A stretch of DNA of 22,251 nt from Euryarchaeota archaeon UBA486 (GCA_002497765.1 DAET01000034.1:1-22251), one strand, 5' to 3'; positions 13,948-22,251 are shown, numbered from the stretch's first letter. The notes: generated by a model from the sequence alone, not told the origin. Program-made: numbers and translations.

Positions 13948-16900
13948 ATGTCGGAACGGCGCTCCAGTCCAGCCTTTGCCTTCGTCCTCCTGATGCTCGT
14001 GTCCAGCACGGCGCCCTTGCTGATGAGCGTGGCTGCAGAAGGAAGTGAGGAAACGACCTCAACCAACGTCTACAATGCGGGTGGGGTGATCATCGGAGAT
14101 TTGGATGAATTCGACCCCAGTGAAGGAAGTGAGTATTTATTCATTCACGAGGAAGAGCCCGTAGTCTCCGCCACACAGTTCATGCGACAGGCATGGATCG
14201 ACGAAGGCCGACCCGGCGTTGACGACATGGTGATTGAGCCCTCGATGGGACGCTCCTCCGGTCGTGCATGCACTCCTCATGTCGTCGGCGACACGCTCAC
14301 GGTCCCCATCTCCGGTGGCTCCATTTCGGCCTACGTTGCAAAAACAACCACGACGGTGGCCTTCATCGTCCAAAGCGGACGTACGCTCTCCTCCACTGTC
14401 CTCAACAACCTAGCGAGCACGTGGGATTCCACCATTTATCCCACCATGACGACCTACTACGGCAAGGACTACCAGGATGGACGGGGCCTTGCGCCCCCCG
14501 ACATTGACAACAATTGTCAGGTTCAAATCATCATTTACGACATCGACGGTGCGTACAACACGGGCGGCTACTTTGCGCCTTCCTTCTCTTCATCACGGGA
14601 GGCAGTGTTCGTGGATTATGCCGACATCACCCTTTCCTGGGGACGTTCCATCCTCGCGCATGAACTCGAGCATTTGCTGCACAACGCCCTCGACCCCTAC
14701 GAGAACCTCTGGATTGACGAAGGCAACGCCGACGTGGCGATTTACCTCTGCTTCGGTGCAGATTCAACCTTGACCGGCCATGTGAACGCATGGACGGGTG
14801 CGCCCGAACAATCGGTGCGATGGTGGAATCAGCGCATTGCGGATTATGGTGCAGGCTACATGTTCACCATGTACCTCGCCGAACACCTCGGCGGCGGACC
14901 CGCCGTTCGCCAACTCGTCCAAGACTCTGCAACGGGCGGCAGGGGTGTTGAGAACCTGCTTCTCTCGCCACAAAGCGGGCAGGTCGGCCTTCTCGGTAGG
15001 ACCATGAACGAAGCCTTTGCGAACTTCAGCATCGCAGCCACCCTCGATTCCGACCAAGGCATCTACGGCTACCCGAACCTTGACCTGAACCCTGTCTGCA
15101 CCGGTGGGGCGTTCTGCAGGGCACAACCAACCGAAATCAACAGCGACTGGTCCACCCCTTGGTCCTCCACCGGCAACACCCTCGAAGGATGGGGCATTCG
15201 GTCGTTCCAATTCACACCAGGAGCCGCATCACCGGCACCGCTGACCCTTCGTTTGACGGCCGACAAGAGCCAGTTCGACGGCGTGATTGTCACGAAGGCC
15301 GTTTCGGACGGTCTGTGGAGTGTCACCGACCTGAACTTCGTGAACAACGTGGCCACCGGCTTGGTACCTGGGTTTGGCAACCTCACCGATGAAGTGTGGG
15401 TGATCACCTGGTATGCTTCCACGGTAGCGGATTGCGACTACACCTCGTGCGGCCCCTCCTATCCTGAAGGGACCGTTGACATTGAGGCTGCCCGAATCAC
15501 TTCGCCTGCCACGCTCTCGCTCAACAACACGGTGCTCTCGGACCGGGACGGGGATGGCATGGAAGACACGGTGGAAATCAACTACGGCGTGCTGTCAAAT
15601 GCTTTCTTTGAAGATCTGGACGTTGAAATCGCCGTCCGAGATGCGAGCGGAAACCTCGTGGACACCATCACCGACCGGATCGCTGCCGGCGGGGGCGTCA
15701 CCGTCGACAGCCAGGTCTACTTCACGGCACCACTGGCCGACCAGTACGCCTTTGACATGGTCATGAAGGACATGCTTGGTGAACCGGTTGACACCCTCCA
15801 AACATCGCCTCAGATGTTGAACAACATGCGACCTGTGGCCAATGGAAGTGTCTCCCTCACCGACGTTCAAACATGGGAGAACATTCAGTTCCAGGGCGCC
15901 GGGTTTGATGCATGGGGCCTTTCCCTCTCCAACAACAGCCTGCCCTACCTCGATGCACCGACGGCCTATGCGTGGGTGTTTGGCGACAACGCCTCTTCAA
16001 ACCTCAAATCACCCCTTCGATCCTACACGGAAGTCGGAAGCTACAACGCCACCCTGCGCGTGATGGATCAGGGTGGAACGTGGTCCGAGACGCAAGTCCA
16101 CGCCATCAATGTGAGTGACATCACGGAACCGTTGCCGGTCATCACCGTGAACAACGTGGTGATAGAGGACAACATTTCCTTGCTAACCGGTCAGCGTATT
16201 CTCTTCTCTGCAGGTCGCTCTGTCGACAACGTTCCCATCGACCACCTGGAGTTCCAGTGGGATTGGGGCGATGGCACGCAAAGCGGCGGTGTTGGCGTCT
16301 ATTCGCAACAGCATGAATGGGATGACATCGACGGGGAAAGTGAGATCTTCACCCTCACCCTCACCGTCTCTGACGGCATCAACGTCGGAACGAAGACGCT
16401 TCTCGTTCACATTAACAACAGGGTGCCTGTCCAAATTTATGCAGACACGTTGACCACCATGACCTACACCAGTCTGGTTCTTCCCGATGTGTTTGTGGAC
16501 GACGACGGTGAACTCCTCACCTATGCATGGTCCTTCCCGGACGGTGTTCGCGTTGGCACGGGGACACCGACCCGAAACGACGACTTCTCCACGGTGAGCA
16601 GCAGTGCCACGAACCCCATCGTTGCTTGGGATGTTCCTGGCAACAAGACCGTCTCGCTTACGGTGACGGACGACGACGGTAGCCAAGCCACGGCCGTCCT
16701 CAACGTGGTGGTGTTGAACCAAATGCCTGTGGCCACCTTTGACGTCAGGACGCTCTCGGCGATGGGCTCACGTGAAATTGACTTCCGAGAGGAAGACGGC
16801 GAGGTCGACACAGCCTACGTGTTTGACGGGCTTGACAGCATGGACCCCGACGGTTCAGTGGGTGATTCAACAGACATTGAGGTGTGGAACTGGACCTTCT

Positions 16901-18153
16901 CCGACGGCACCTTCGGTGATCGTCCCCAAGTGACGCACACCTTCACCACCCCTGGTGTTCACACCGTGTCCTTGGTCGTCACTGACAAGGACGGGCAGGA
17001 GAGTTTCGCCCGTACCATGACGGTTCGAATTGCGAACCCGCTCCCCATCATTCAGGTCCGCATCTTGGACGGGTACATCGGGGACGACATCATCACCACC
17101 TCGACGCCGTTCCCCGAGGGGACCGTCCCCGACGGTTGGTCGCACACCTTCAATGAGGACGGCGCGGTTGTAACCGCACCCGAGCGCATGCTCTACTTCG
17201 ATTCCTCCGGAACACGTGACGGCGACCGGCAATTCGAAGGCAAGTACGTTCCATTTGAAGTGGAATCGCCCGATTGGAACGGCTTGGTCCAATACACTTG
17301 GGATTTCGGCGATGCGACGCCACTGGTTCACGAGGCGACACCTTGGCATGCCTACACGCTCCCCGGCACGTACACGGTTTCGCTCACTGTCCGAGACGGG
17401 TTTGGAACGGGCGATGTGTCTCGCCAAACCTTCACCGTGGTGGTTGACGAGCCACCCGAAGCGAAGGATATCTACGTTCCAGAGAACATCTTTGCGGGCT
17501 CGTCCATCTCTTTTGACGCCGATGTGTTTGACGCCGAGGCTGGAAGTGAGATGGAGATTTATCGCGACTTGGATGTCGAGGACGGCTCGATCACCGAGCG
17601 AGACGAGCGCATTCTCACGCAGTTCACCGTTCGTTGGGACTTTGACATTGAAACCGACGCGGATGAAAACGGCAACCCTGCCGACGATTGGGTCACCCCT
17701 ATCGCTGGCTCTCCCGTCCGCACCATCAACACCTGGGAGGCCACAGGGTTCTACACCGTGTTGGTGGAAGTTTGCGATGGCATGGGTCAGTGCGACATCT
17801 TGACCGAGGACATCGAAGTGGTCCCGGAGCCCGATGGTCCGCCCTCCCTGTCCGACTTCAGCGCTGACGAGTGGAAATCCTGGCTGGCCGATGCGGGTTC
17901 CGAGCTGGCGACCTTCATTGCGCTCATTGTGGTGGCCCTCGTTTTGGGATGGCTCGTGATGCGTGAGCCATCGGCGCTCGAGGAAGAAGCCAAGGAAGCC
18001 GCTGAGACGTACACCGATATCGAGCATGTTGAGTCGCAAGGCGGTTTGCTTGGCATGGACCATCACATGCCACCGCCCGCCCCGAAGATCCTCTCAAAGG
18101 ATGAACGCCGGAACGATGAGAGTGGCTATGTTCGCCCCCTGCGCCGTCGTTGA
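13948..18153 (+). CDS. Large anchored surface metalloprotease with six PKD-like domains
   Basis: 1401-residue exported protein. A signal peptide lies at about 1-31. The N-terminal region carries a zinc site AHELEHLLHN (His238, Glu239, His242) followed by NLWIDEGNAD (Glu258), the HExxH..E arrangement of gluzincins such as hyicolysin-type (M30) enzymes. DRDGDGMED (532-540) is a thrombospondin-3/EF-like calcium loop. Six PKD-like beta domains begin at about 627, 729, 826, 926, 1032 and 1170 (W.FGD/WDWGDG, Y...G.Y.V.L.V.D motifs). One TM segment (about 1323-1343) leads to a 58-residue cytoplasmic tail ending in basic residues. It probably stands on the cell surface and degrades proteins. ATG 13948 is preferred to TTG 13936. 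The exact peptidase family is uncertain. Confidence 0.87.
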   Translation: MSERRSSPAFAFVLLMLVSSTAPLLMSVAAEGSEETTSTNVYNAGGVIIGDLDEFDPSEGSEYLFIHEEEPVVSATQFMRQAWIDEGRPGVDDMVIEPSMGRSSGRACTPHVVGDTLTVPISGGSISAYVAKTTTTVAFIVQSGRTLSSTVLNNLASTWDSTIYPTMTTYYGKDYQDGRGLAPPDIDNNCQVQIIIYDIDGAYNTGGYFAPSFSSSREAVFVDYADITLSWGRSILAHELEHLLHNALDPYENLWIDEGNADVAIYLCFGADSTLTGHVNAWTGAPEQSVRWWNQRIADYGAGYMFTMYLAEHLGGGPAVRQLVQDSATGGRGVENLLLSPQSGQVGLLGRTMNEAFANFSIAATLDSDQGIYGYPNLDLNPVCTGGAFCRAQPTEINSDWSTPWSSTGNTLEGWGIRSFQFTPGAASPAPLTLRLTADKSQFDGVIVTKAVSDGLWSVTDLNFVNNVATGLVPGFGNLTDEVWVITWYASTVADCDYTSCGPSYPEGTVDIEAARITSPATLSLNNTVLSDRDGDGMEDTVEINYGVLSNAFFEDLDVEIAVRDASGNLVDTITDRIAAGGGVTVDSQVYFTAPLADQYAFDMVMKDMLGEPVDTLQTSPQMLNNMRPVANGSVSLTDVQTWENIQFQGAGFDAWGLSLSNNSLPYLDAPTAYAWVFGDNASSNLKSPLRSYTEVGSYNATLRVMDQGGTWSETQVHAINVSDITEPLPVITVNNVVIEDNISLLTGQRILFSAGRSVDNVPIDHLEFQWDWGDGTQSGGVGVYSQQHEWDDIDGESEIFTLTLTVSDGINVGTKTLLVHINNRVPVQIYADTLTTMTYTSLVLPDVFVDDDGELLTYAWSFPDGVRVGTGTPTRNDDFSTVSSSATNPIVAWDVPGNKTVSLTVTDDDGSQATAVLNVVVLNQMPVATFDVRTLSAMGSREIDFREEDGEVDTAYVFDGLDSMDPDGSVGDSTDIEVWNWTFSDGTFGDRPQVTHTFTTPGVHTVSLVVTDKDGQESFARTMTVRIANPLPIIQVRILDGYIGDDIITTSTPFPEGTVPDGWSHTFNEDGAVVTAPERMLYFDSSGTRDGDRQFEGKYVPFEVESPDWNGLVQYTWDFGDATPLVHEATPWHAYTLPGTYTVSLTVRDGFGTGDVSRQTFTVVVDEPPEAKDIYVPENIFAGSSISFDADVFDAEAGSEMEIYRDLDVEDGSITERDERILTQFTVRWDFDIETDADENGNPADDWVTPIAGSPVRTINTWEATGFYTVLVEVCDGMGQCDILTEDIEVVPEPDGPPSLSDFSADEWKSWLADAGSELATFIALIVVALVLGWLVMREPSALEEEAKEAAETYTDIEHVESQGGLLGMDHHMPPPAPKILSKDERRNDESGYVRPLRRR

Positions 18154-18200
18154 GGGAATGTCCTAAAACCGAGCAGGACCGTCTCCCACCGGGTGAAGGC

Positions 18201-19229
18201 ATGCGAACGACATCGGCGGTCGCCTTGATGGTCTTGATGGCCATCCTCGTTTCGCCAAGCACGAGCGTGCTGCCTTCGGCTCAAGCGGCCTCGGGATGCG
18301 AGGGTCAAGTGGCCGCACCCGAATGGAACACCAGCCTTCAGCACATGGCGTTGGTGCCCCATTGGAGCAGCCCATACGCCTTCGACCCTTACTACGGCGA
18401 ACCCGTTTATGCGACGGAGGGCAGAGATCACGAGGAGTACTACGAAACCAACGTCGGCGACCTTGACCCAGCCCTTCACCCCGAGGAGCCATGGGTTTAC
18501 AATCCAATTTGGCCGCTACCACGCCTTGATCCGCTCACCTCGGGGCAGTACACCGTCATGGAAATCGGAAACGACAGTTCTGGCGTGCTCCGGATGAACC
18601 TGTCCAGTTCGCATCGGACCACCTTCTGCATCTCTCTGTATGAAACAGATGGGAACACCACGAAACCGGCGACGGCCGATGTTTACCTGATGACCACAAC
18701 GCAATACGATGCATACGGTGAGGTGTACCGAATGATGCACGGCGGTTGGTGGTGGGATGACCTCGACCTTGCGGGTGGCGAAGGTGACGTCCTCAGCGAT
18801 ATCCCGCCCGAATGGCGCAGTTTCAACCCACTTGGCTGGCAATCGTATCGCGATGTCCATCAATACGAACAGCGGGAAGAACTCACGTTCTCCGTCGCTA
18901 TGGACGGTCCAGAGGTCTACTCCTCGCTGTTCGGTGGTTCGGAATGGCAGGATTTCTACCTCGTTATCGATGCTTGGGACAACACCAACGACGATGATGC
19001 AGCCGCTTTGAACAGCGTCTTGGTTGCCGACGTCACCGTGCTTCCTACGGAACGTTCGGTGCTTCTTCCCCCCTGGACGGTGCCACTCACACTGTTTGTT
19101 TTGCTGGCGGCCGTGGTCGTGGTTCCTGTGGTTCTCAACAGCCGGTACATGCAGGCTGGTCTTGACCAACAATCAACCAAGGAGGCGCCTGTCCCGGTGA
19201 TGGAACAGTCCGCTGCTCAACTCGAATAG
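18201..19229 (+). CDS. Predicted anchored surface protein of unknown function
   Basis: 342-residue protein with a signal peptide (about 1-30, hydrophobic VALMVLMAILV then SAQA), an extracellular region of about 270 residues rich in Trp, Tyr and Asp, and a C-terminal TM segment (LPPWTVPLTLFVLLAAVVVVPVVL, about 294-316) with a short cytoplasmic tail. It has two cysteines in the mature ectodomain that could pair and segments such as WQDFYLVIDAWDNTNDDD. I do not recognise a family. ATG 18201 is preceded by GGTGA with 4 nt spacing. It lies 47 bp after the PKD metalloprotease and is likely co-transcribed, so it may be its partner or substrate binder (inference). It ends 3 nt from the convergent aroD stop. 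Confidence 0.77.
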   Translation: MRTTSAVALMVLMAILVSPSTSVLPSAQAASGCEGQVAAPEWNTSLQHMALVPHWSSPYAFDPYYGEPVYATEGRDHEEYYETNVGDLDPALHPEEPWVYNPIWPLPRLDPLTSGQYTVMEIGNDSSGVLRMNLSSSHRTTFCISLYETDGNTTKPATADVYLMTTTQYDAYGEVYRMMHGGWWWDDLDLAGGEGDVLSDIPPEWRSFNPLGWQSYRDVHQYEQREELTFSVAMDGPEVYSSLFGGSEWQDFYLVIDAWDNTNDDDAAALNSVLVADVTVLPTERSVLLPPWTVPLTLFVLLAAVVVVPVVLNSRYMQAGLDQQSTKEAPVPVMEQSAAQLE

Positions 19230-19232
19230 GAC

Positions 19233-20030
19233 TCAGTATTCCATCAGGGTCCAGGCGTTCTTGAGGTCTCGAATGTTGACGAGGCCCTTGTTGGAGAGTT
19301 TGAACTCCGATCGTAGGGTGGCGTAGACAAGCGATTGGCCGAGAACGGGAGCGTGAAGCCGAGCCCAATCGCCACCGTTGCCCAGTGCCATCATGGAAAA
19401 GGCGTGCTTTGAGCTCTTGAGTTCGTAGCTGGCCTCAACGATCTGGAGTGCATCCTGGTGGTCGTTGACGGTTCCACAGAACTTGAACACCTCGCCCTCC
19501 TTGGCATGCTCGTTGACCATGCCCACGAGTTCTTCAGCGCTGGGAGTGGTGGTGGTGTCGTGAATCGAAGAGATCACGCTGACCCCGGCAGCGTTGGCTT
19601 TGTCGAGGAGGTCGGTACGAACGCCGTCCTCAATGGACAATTCAAGGTCCACCGAGTTGACGCCCGATGCAATGGCCTTCTCAAGGATTTCATGCCGCTG
19701 ACCGGCCTCGCCGGGATAGTGGCCGCCCTCTTCGGTCGGGCGAACCGTGAAGATGACCGGGAGCGGGATGCTCTCCTTGAGGTTCTGAATGCACGTGTCC
19801 ACATCGATGCTTTCCATGTCTCGAACAGGCCATTCACTTTCTGGTGGCATCACGTGCTTGACTTCGCCGTCTTCGCCCTCAACAGGTTGCGCCTCGGGTC
19901 GCTTGAGGTAGAGTCGGTCAAATCGGACTTCAACAAAGTCGGCGCCAGCGAGGTTGGCTCGTGCTGCTTCGTCCGCCATCTCTTTCACGGTCGTTCCTTC
20001 CAAAGAAACGCACACTTTTGGGTCAGCCAT
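19233..20030 (-). CDS. aroD: Type I 3-dehydroquinate dehydratase
   Basis: Third step of the shikimate pathway: 3-dehydroquinate to 3-dehydroshikimate through a Schiff base. Family residues seen: VEVRFDRL (Glu34, Arg36), FTVRPTEEGG (Arg97), SSIHD (His157), VFKFCGTVND (Lys183, Schiff-base lysine), then MALGNGGDWARL..P.LGQSLVYATL and a C-terminal GLVNIRDLKNAWTLM. The 265 residues are slightly longer than usual because of an acidic insert at about 42-70. No other shikimate gene is within the window. ATG 20030 follows a TTAAG element by about 26 bp on the minus strand, so the mRNA may be leaderless. Confidence 0.93.
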   Translation of the reverse strand: MADPKVCVSLEGTTVKEMADEAARANLAGADFVEVRFDRLYLKRPEAQPVEGEDGEVKHVMPPESEWPVRDMESIDVDTCIQNLKESIPLPVIFTVRPTEEGGHYPGEAGQRHEILEKAIASGVNSVDLELSIEDGVRTDLLDKANAAGVSVISSIHDTTTTPSAEELVGMVNEHAKEGEVFKFCGTVNDHQDALQIVEASYELKSSKHAFSMMALGNGGDWARLHAPVLGQSLVYATLRSEFKLSNKGLVNIRDLKNAWTLMEY

Positions 20031-20203
20031 GCAGCACCCATCTGACCCCTCTTCTTAACGGTCACGCTGGCTTCATCATCGCCTTTTTTCGCCAAAACCA
20101 ACGTCACCTGTTGTTTGATGAGCATTGAGGTTTAGTGGCGATAGTAAGGGGGTATTCGGTGGCAAAAAATGGGCCGCAATCCATCGTTTTTCTGTGATCA
20201 AAA

Positions 20204-20221
20204 GGGGTATGTTTATACCCC
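20204..20221. promoter_or_regulatory. Palindromic operator candidate upstream of gyrB
   Basis: GGGGTATGTTTATACCCC: perfect 7-bp arms around a 4-nt centre. It ends 11 bp before the TATATTTT box of gyrB and itself contains TTTATA, a second possible TATA element. A half-site copy (GGGGTAT) lies 55 bp upstream. The position suits a dimeric activator or repressor of gyrase expression. Inference only. Confidence 0.45.
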
Positions 20222-20232
20222 GTGGCGAGCAG

Positions 20233-20240
20233 TATATTTT
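20233..20240 (+). promoter_or_regulatory. TATA box of gyrB
   Basis: TATATTTT. Its centre is about 28 bp upstream of an ATG at 20265, the usual archaeal distance from TATA box to transcription start. This predicts an mRNA starting near 20262-20266, with a gyrB leader of about 53 nt. Confidence 0.5.
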
Positions 20241-20264
20241 GAAGGAGGAAAGCGGCGTTCTTGC

Positions 20265-20321
20265 ATGACCAAAATCGCCCGCAGCCTGCCGATTTTAACA
20301 CGTTCTGAGGTGGAGAAATGA
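20265..20321 (+). CDS. Possible 18-residue leader peptide coupled to gyrB
   Basis: Small open frame encoding MTKIARSLPILTRSEVEK. Its ATG sits where a leaderless transcript from the TATA box at 20233-20240 should begin, and its TGA stop overlaps the gyrB ATG as ATGA (20318-20321), the arrangement used for translational coupling. The gyrB ribosome binding site (GAGGTG, 20308-20313) lies inside its last codons, so ribosomes on the leader would directly affect gyrB initiation. There is no homology evidence, and so short a frame can arise by chance. Confidence 0.35.
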   Translation: MTKIARSLPILTRSEVEK

Positions 20322-22251
20322 GTGAAAATTACGACGCAGGAAGCATCCAAGTTCTCGAGGGACTTGAAGCGGTTCGAAAACGCCCCGGAATGTACCTTGG
20401 CGACCCCCACGACGGCTCCGCTCTGCACCACTGCATTTGGGAAGTGGTCGACAATTCCGTCGATGAGCACCTTGCAGGGTTCAACGACACCGTCGAAGTG
20501 GTCCTCCACCCCGACCATTCACTGTCTGTCCGAGACTACGGGCGGGGCATCCCCGTCGACCAGCACGAGGAATTCGGCGTCTCTGCTGCCGAGGTCATCA
20601 TGACGAAGTTGCACGCTGGTGGAAAGTTCGACAACAGCTCCTACAAGGTAAGCGGGGGTTTGCACGGTGTCGGTGTTTCGGCGGTCAACGCAGTTTCGGA
20701 ATGGATGGATGTTGTGATTCACCGGGATGGCACGGTTTACAAGCAGCGATTTGAGGCGGGCGTTCGCGTGACCGAGCTCGAAACCATCGGTACCTGCGAC
20801 GATACTGGGACGACGATCACGTTCAAGCCCGACACCACGATTTTCACCAACATCGTCGAGTTCGACTTCGACCAAATTGACAGCCGATTAAAGGAGACGT
20901 CCTTCCTCAACGCTGGCTTACGCATCGTCATCACCGACGAACGGAGCGAAGAGCCGCACACGGTGGAGCATCATTACGCCGGCGGGATTTCAGAATTCGT
21001 GAAACAAATCAATGCTCGCCGAGAGACCCTCCACCCCGACCCCATCCTCATCTCGGGTGAGAAAGACATCGAAAAGGGCCCTGTGTCGGTTGAATTGGCA
21101 CTCCAGTGGTCCGATGCCTTCAGCGAGAGCATCTATTGCTACACGAACATCATTCGAAACAAAGATGGCGGCACGCACATGTCGGGCCTCCGAACTGCGT
21201 TGACCAGCAGCATCAACGGTTATGCGAAGAAGAAGAAACTCCTGAAGAACGACGGTTTGTCAGGCGATGACGTTCGGGAAGGCTTGGCGGCCATCGTCAG
21301 CGTGAAGCACCCCGATCCTTCGTTTTCCTCCCAAACCAAGGACAAACTGGTGAGCAGCGAGGTCTCCGGCATCGTTCAGACCGTGGTCTACGAGAAACTC
21401 AACGAGTTCTTTGAGGAGAACCCGGCGGTGGGCAAACTCATCGTTGACAAAGCGGTTCTGGCCTCCAAAGCCAGGGAGGCTGCGCGAAAAGCCCGTGATT
21501 TGACCCGTCGCAAAGGTGTCCTCGAGGGCGGCGGCCTGCCAGGTAAACTCGCAGATTGCCAGTCTCGCAAGCCTGAAGAGTGTGAAATCTACCTGGTTGA
21601 GGGTGATTCCGCCGGCGGTTCAGCCAAGACCGGACGCGACCGCCGAACGCAAGCCATCCTGCCCTTGCGTGGAAAAATCCTGAACGTGGAGCGCCAGATG
21701 CACAACGTGGCCAAGGTGTTCCAAAATCAAGAGATTCAAACCATGATTCGTGCGTTCGGCGCTGGCGTGGGCAACAACGTGGGCGATGAAGGCGCTTTTG
21801 ACACCACGAAACTCCGCTACAACAAACTCATCATCATGACAGACGCTGACGTTGACGGCGCCCACATTCGAACCTTGATGCTCACCTTCCTGTGGCGCTT
21901 CATGCGACCTGCCATTGAGGGCGGCCATGTCTACATCGCTCAGCCTCCGCTGTATCAATTGAGCAAGGGGAAACTCAACCGGTATGCCTTCAGCGACGAA
22001 GAGCGAGACGCCATCATTGACGAGTTGCGCGGGGACAACCCCGCTGCCAAGATCGGCGTTCAACGCTACAAGGGTCTCGGTGAGATGAACCCGGACCAGC
22101 TCTGGGAGACGACGATGAATCCCGAAACACGGACCATGCTCAAGGTGACGGTGAAGGAAGCCGAAGAAACCGATCGCATGTTTGAGACGCTCATGGGCGA
22201 GGATGTGCCCGAGCGAAGGGCGTTTATCGAGCGACACGCTAAGGAGGTGAC
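20318..22251 (+). CDS. gyrB: DNA gyrase subunit B (3' end just beyond window)
   Basis: ATPase subunit of the type IIA topoisomerase that introduces negative supercoils together with GyrA. 644 codons are visible. GHKL ATPase: WEVVDNSVDEHLAG (Glu42, Asn46, Asp49), DYGRGIPVD, GGLHGVGVSAVNA. Transducer: lysine in HPDPSFSSQTKDKL. Toprim: YLVEGDSAGGSAK, PLRGKILNVE, TDADVDGAHI, and QRYKGLGEMNPDQLWETTM. The last visible residues (RRAFIERHAKEV) are near the normal C-terminus, so only a few residues are missing. It is the short form without the large insert of E. coli GyrB. ATG 20318 is certain because an in-frame TGA lies at 20306 and GAGGTG precedes it by 4 nt. Gyrase in archaea is of bacterial origin and is known in several euryarchaeal groups; gyrA probably follows. 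Confidence 0.97.
   Translation, partial: MSENYDAGSIQVLEGLEAVRKRPGMYLGDPHDGSALHHCIWEVVDNSVDEHLAGFNDTVEVVLHPDHSLSVRDYGRGIPVDQHEEFGVSAAEVIMTKLHAGGKFDNSSYKVSGGLHGVGVSAVNAVSEWMDVVIHRDGTVYKQRFEAGVRVTELETIGTCDDTGTTITFKPDTTIFTNIVEFDFDQIDSRLKETSFLNAGLRIVITDERSEEPHTVEHHYAGGISEFVKQINARRETLHPDPILISGEKDIEKGPVSVELALQWSDAFSESIYCYTNIIRNKDGGTHMSGLRTALTSSINGYAKKKKLLKNDGLSGDDVREGLAAIVSVKHPDPSFSSQTKDKLVSSEVSGIVQTVVYEKLNEFFEENPAVGKLIVDKAVLASKAREAARKARDLTRRKGVLEGGGLPGKLADCQSRKPEECEIYLVEGDSAGGSAKTGRDRRTQAILPLRGKILNVERQMHNVAKVFQNQEIQTMIRAFGAGVGNNVGDEGAFDTTKLRYNKLIIMTDADVDGAHIRTLMLTFLWRFMRPAIEGGHVYIAQPPLYQLSKGKLNRYAFSDEERDAIIDELRGDNPAAKIGVQRYKGLGEMNPDQLWETTMNPETRTMLKVTVKEAEETDRMFETLMGEDVPERRAFIERHAKEV

Larger units (their letters stand above)
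20031..20264. promoter_or_regulatory. Divergent aroD/gyrB control region
   Basis: The longest gene-free stretch in the window, and AT-richer than its neighbours. On the minus strand GTTAAGAAG (20051-20059) is a weak TATA candidate for aroD. On the plus strand are an 18-bp palindrome (20204-20221), TATATTTT (20233-20240) and AAGGAGG (20242-20248) before gyrB. GGGGTAT also occurs alone at 20149-20155, 55 bp upstream of the palindrome copy. No tRNA-like or other RNA fold was evident by eye. Confidence 0.5.

Noticed and set aside
16867..18066. Open frame of about 400 codons on the minus strand inside the PKD protein gene
   Set aside because: It lies opposite clear PKD repeats and a TM segment, has Gly/Arg/Val/His-rich composition, and shows no motif.
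1..22251. Search by eye for CRISPR arrays, tRNA or rRNA genes, insertion sequences, toxin-antitoxin or defence genes
   Set aside because: No regular direct repeats, cloverleaf-like segments, transposase motifs or defence domains were found.

Overview
The window looks like a piece of a marine Marine Group II-type euryarchaeal genome (Poseidoniales; this is inference). Archaeal signals are Dph2 of diphthamide synthesis, an archaeal-type hypoxanthine/guanine phosphoribosyltransferase, TATA boxes about 26 bp upstream of probably leaderless starts, GGTGA-type ribosome binding sites, and membrane-anchored PKD surface proteins. Bacterial-type genes sit among them: DNA gyrase subunit B, a class II (bacterial/eukaryal type) CCA-adding enzyme and a FAD acyl-CoA dehydrogenase. 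That mixture is typical of planktonic euryarchaea. No mobile element, CRISPR array, tRNA or rRNA was seen.

Layout. 1-1807 (minus): a GcvH-like protein, hpt and the 5' part of dph2. 1926-3095 (plus): an acyl-CoA dehydrogenase, divergent from the first block. 3096-5559 (minus): a CCA-adding enzyme followed by an EF-hand protein. 5632-6075 (plus): a small ParB/SerK-like protein. 6053-9529 (minus): a membrane protein, a HEAT-repeat protein and an M61 aminopeptidase with PDZ domain. 9610-10371 (plus): a DUF2085 membrane protein. 10356-13860 (minus): a secreted glutaminyl-cyclase-like M28 protein, a membrane protein with a carboxypeptidase-regulatory-like domain, and thymidylate kinase with a long extra C-terminal domain. 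13948-19229 (plus): a 1401-residue surface metalloprotease with about six PKD domains, and a second anchored surface protein. 19233-20030 (minus): aroD. 20265-22251 (plus): a possible 18-residue leader peptide overlapping gyrB, which runs off the window just before its stop.

The genes fall into housekeeping (nucleotide salvage, dTTP supply, tRNA end maturation, EF2 modification, shikimate pathway, supercoiling) and a protein-processing and surface set (M61, M28 cyclase-like, HExxH-PKD protein, several anchored proteins). The second set fits a heterotroph that feeds on proteins and lipids. Packing is extreme: convergent neighbours abut, lie 3 nt apart, or overlap by 16-23 bp, and no stretch over 300 bp lacks a gene. 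The points most worth a second look are the gyrB leader and palindrome, the two-domain thymidylate kinase with an altered P-loop, the class II CCA enzyme, the GcvH-like protein without lysine at the lipoyl position, and the conserved-looking cytoplasmic tail of the giant surface protease.
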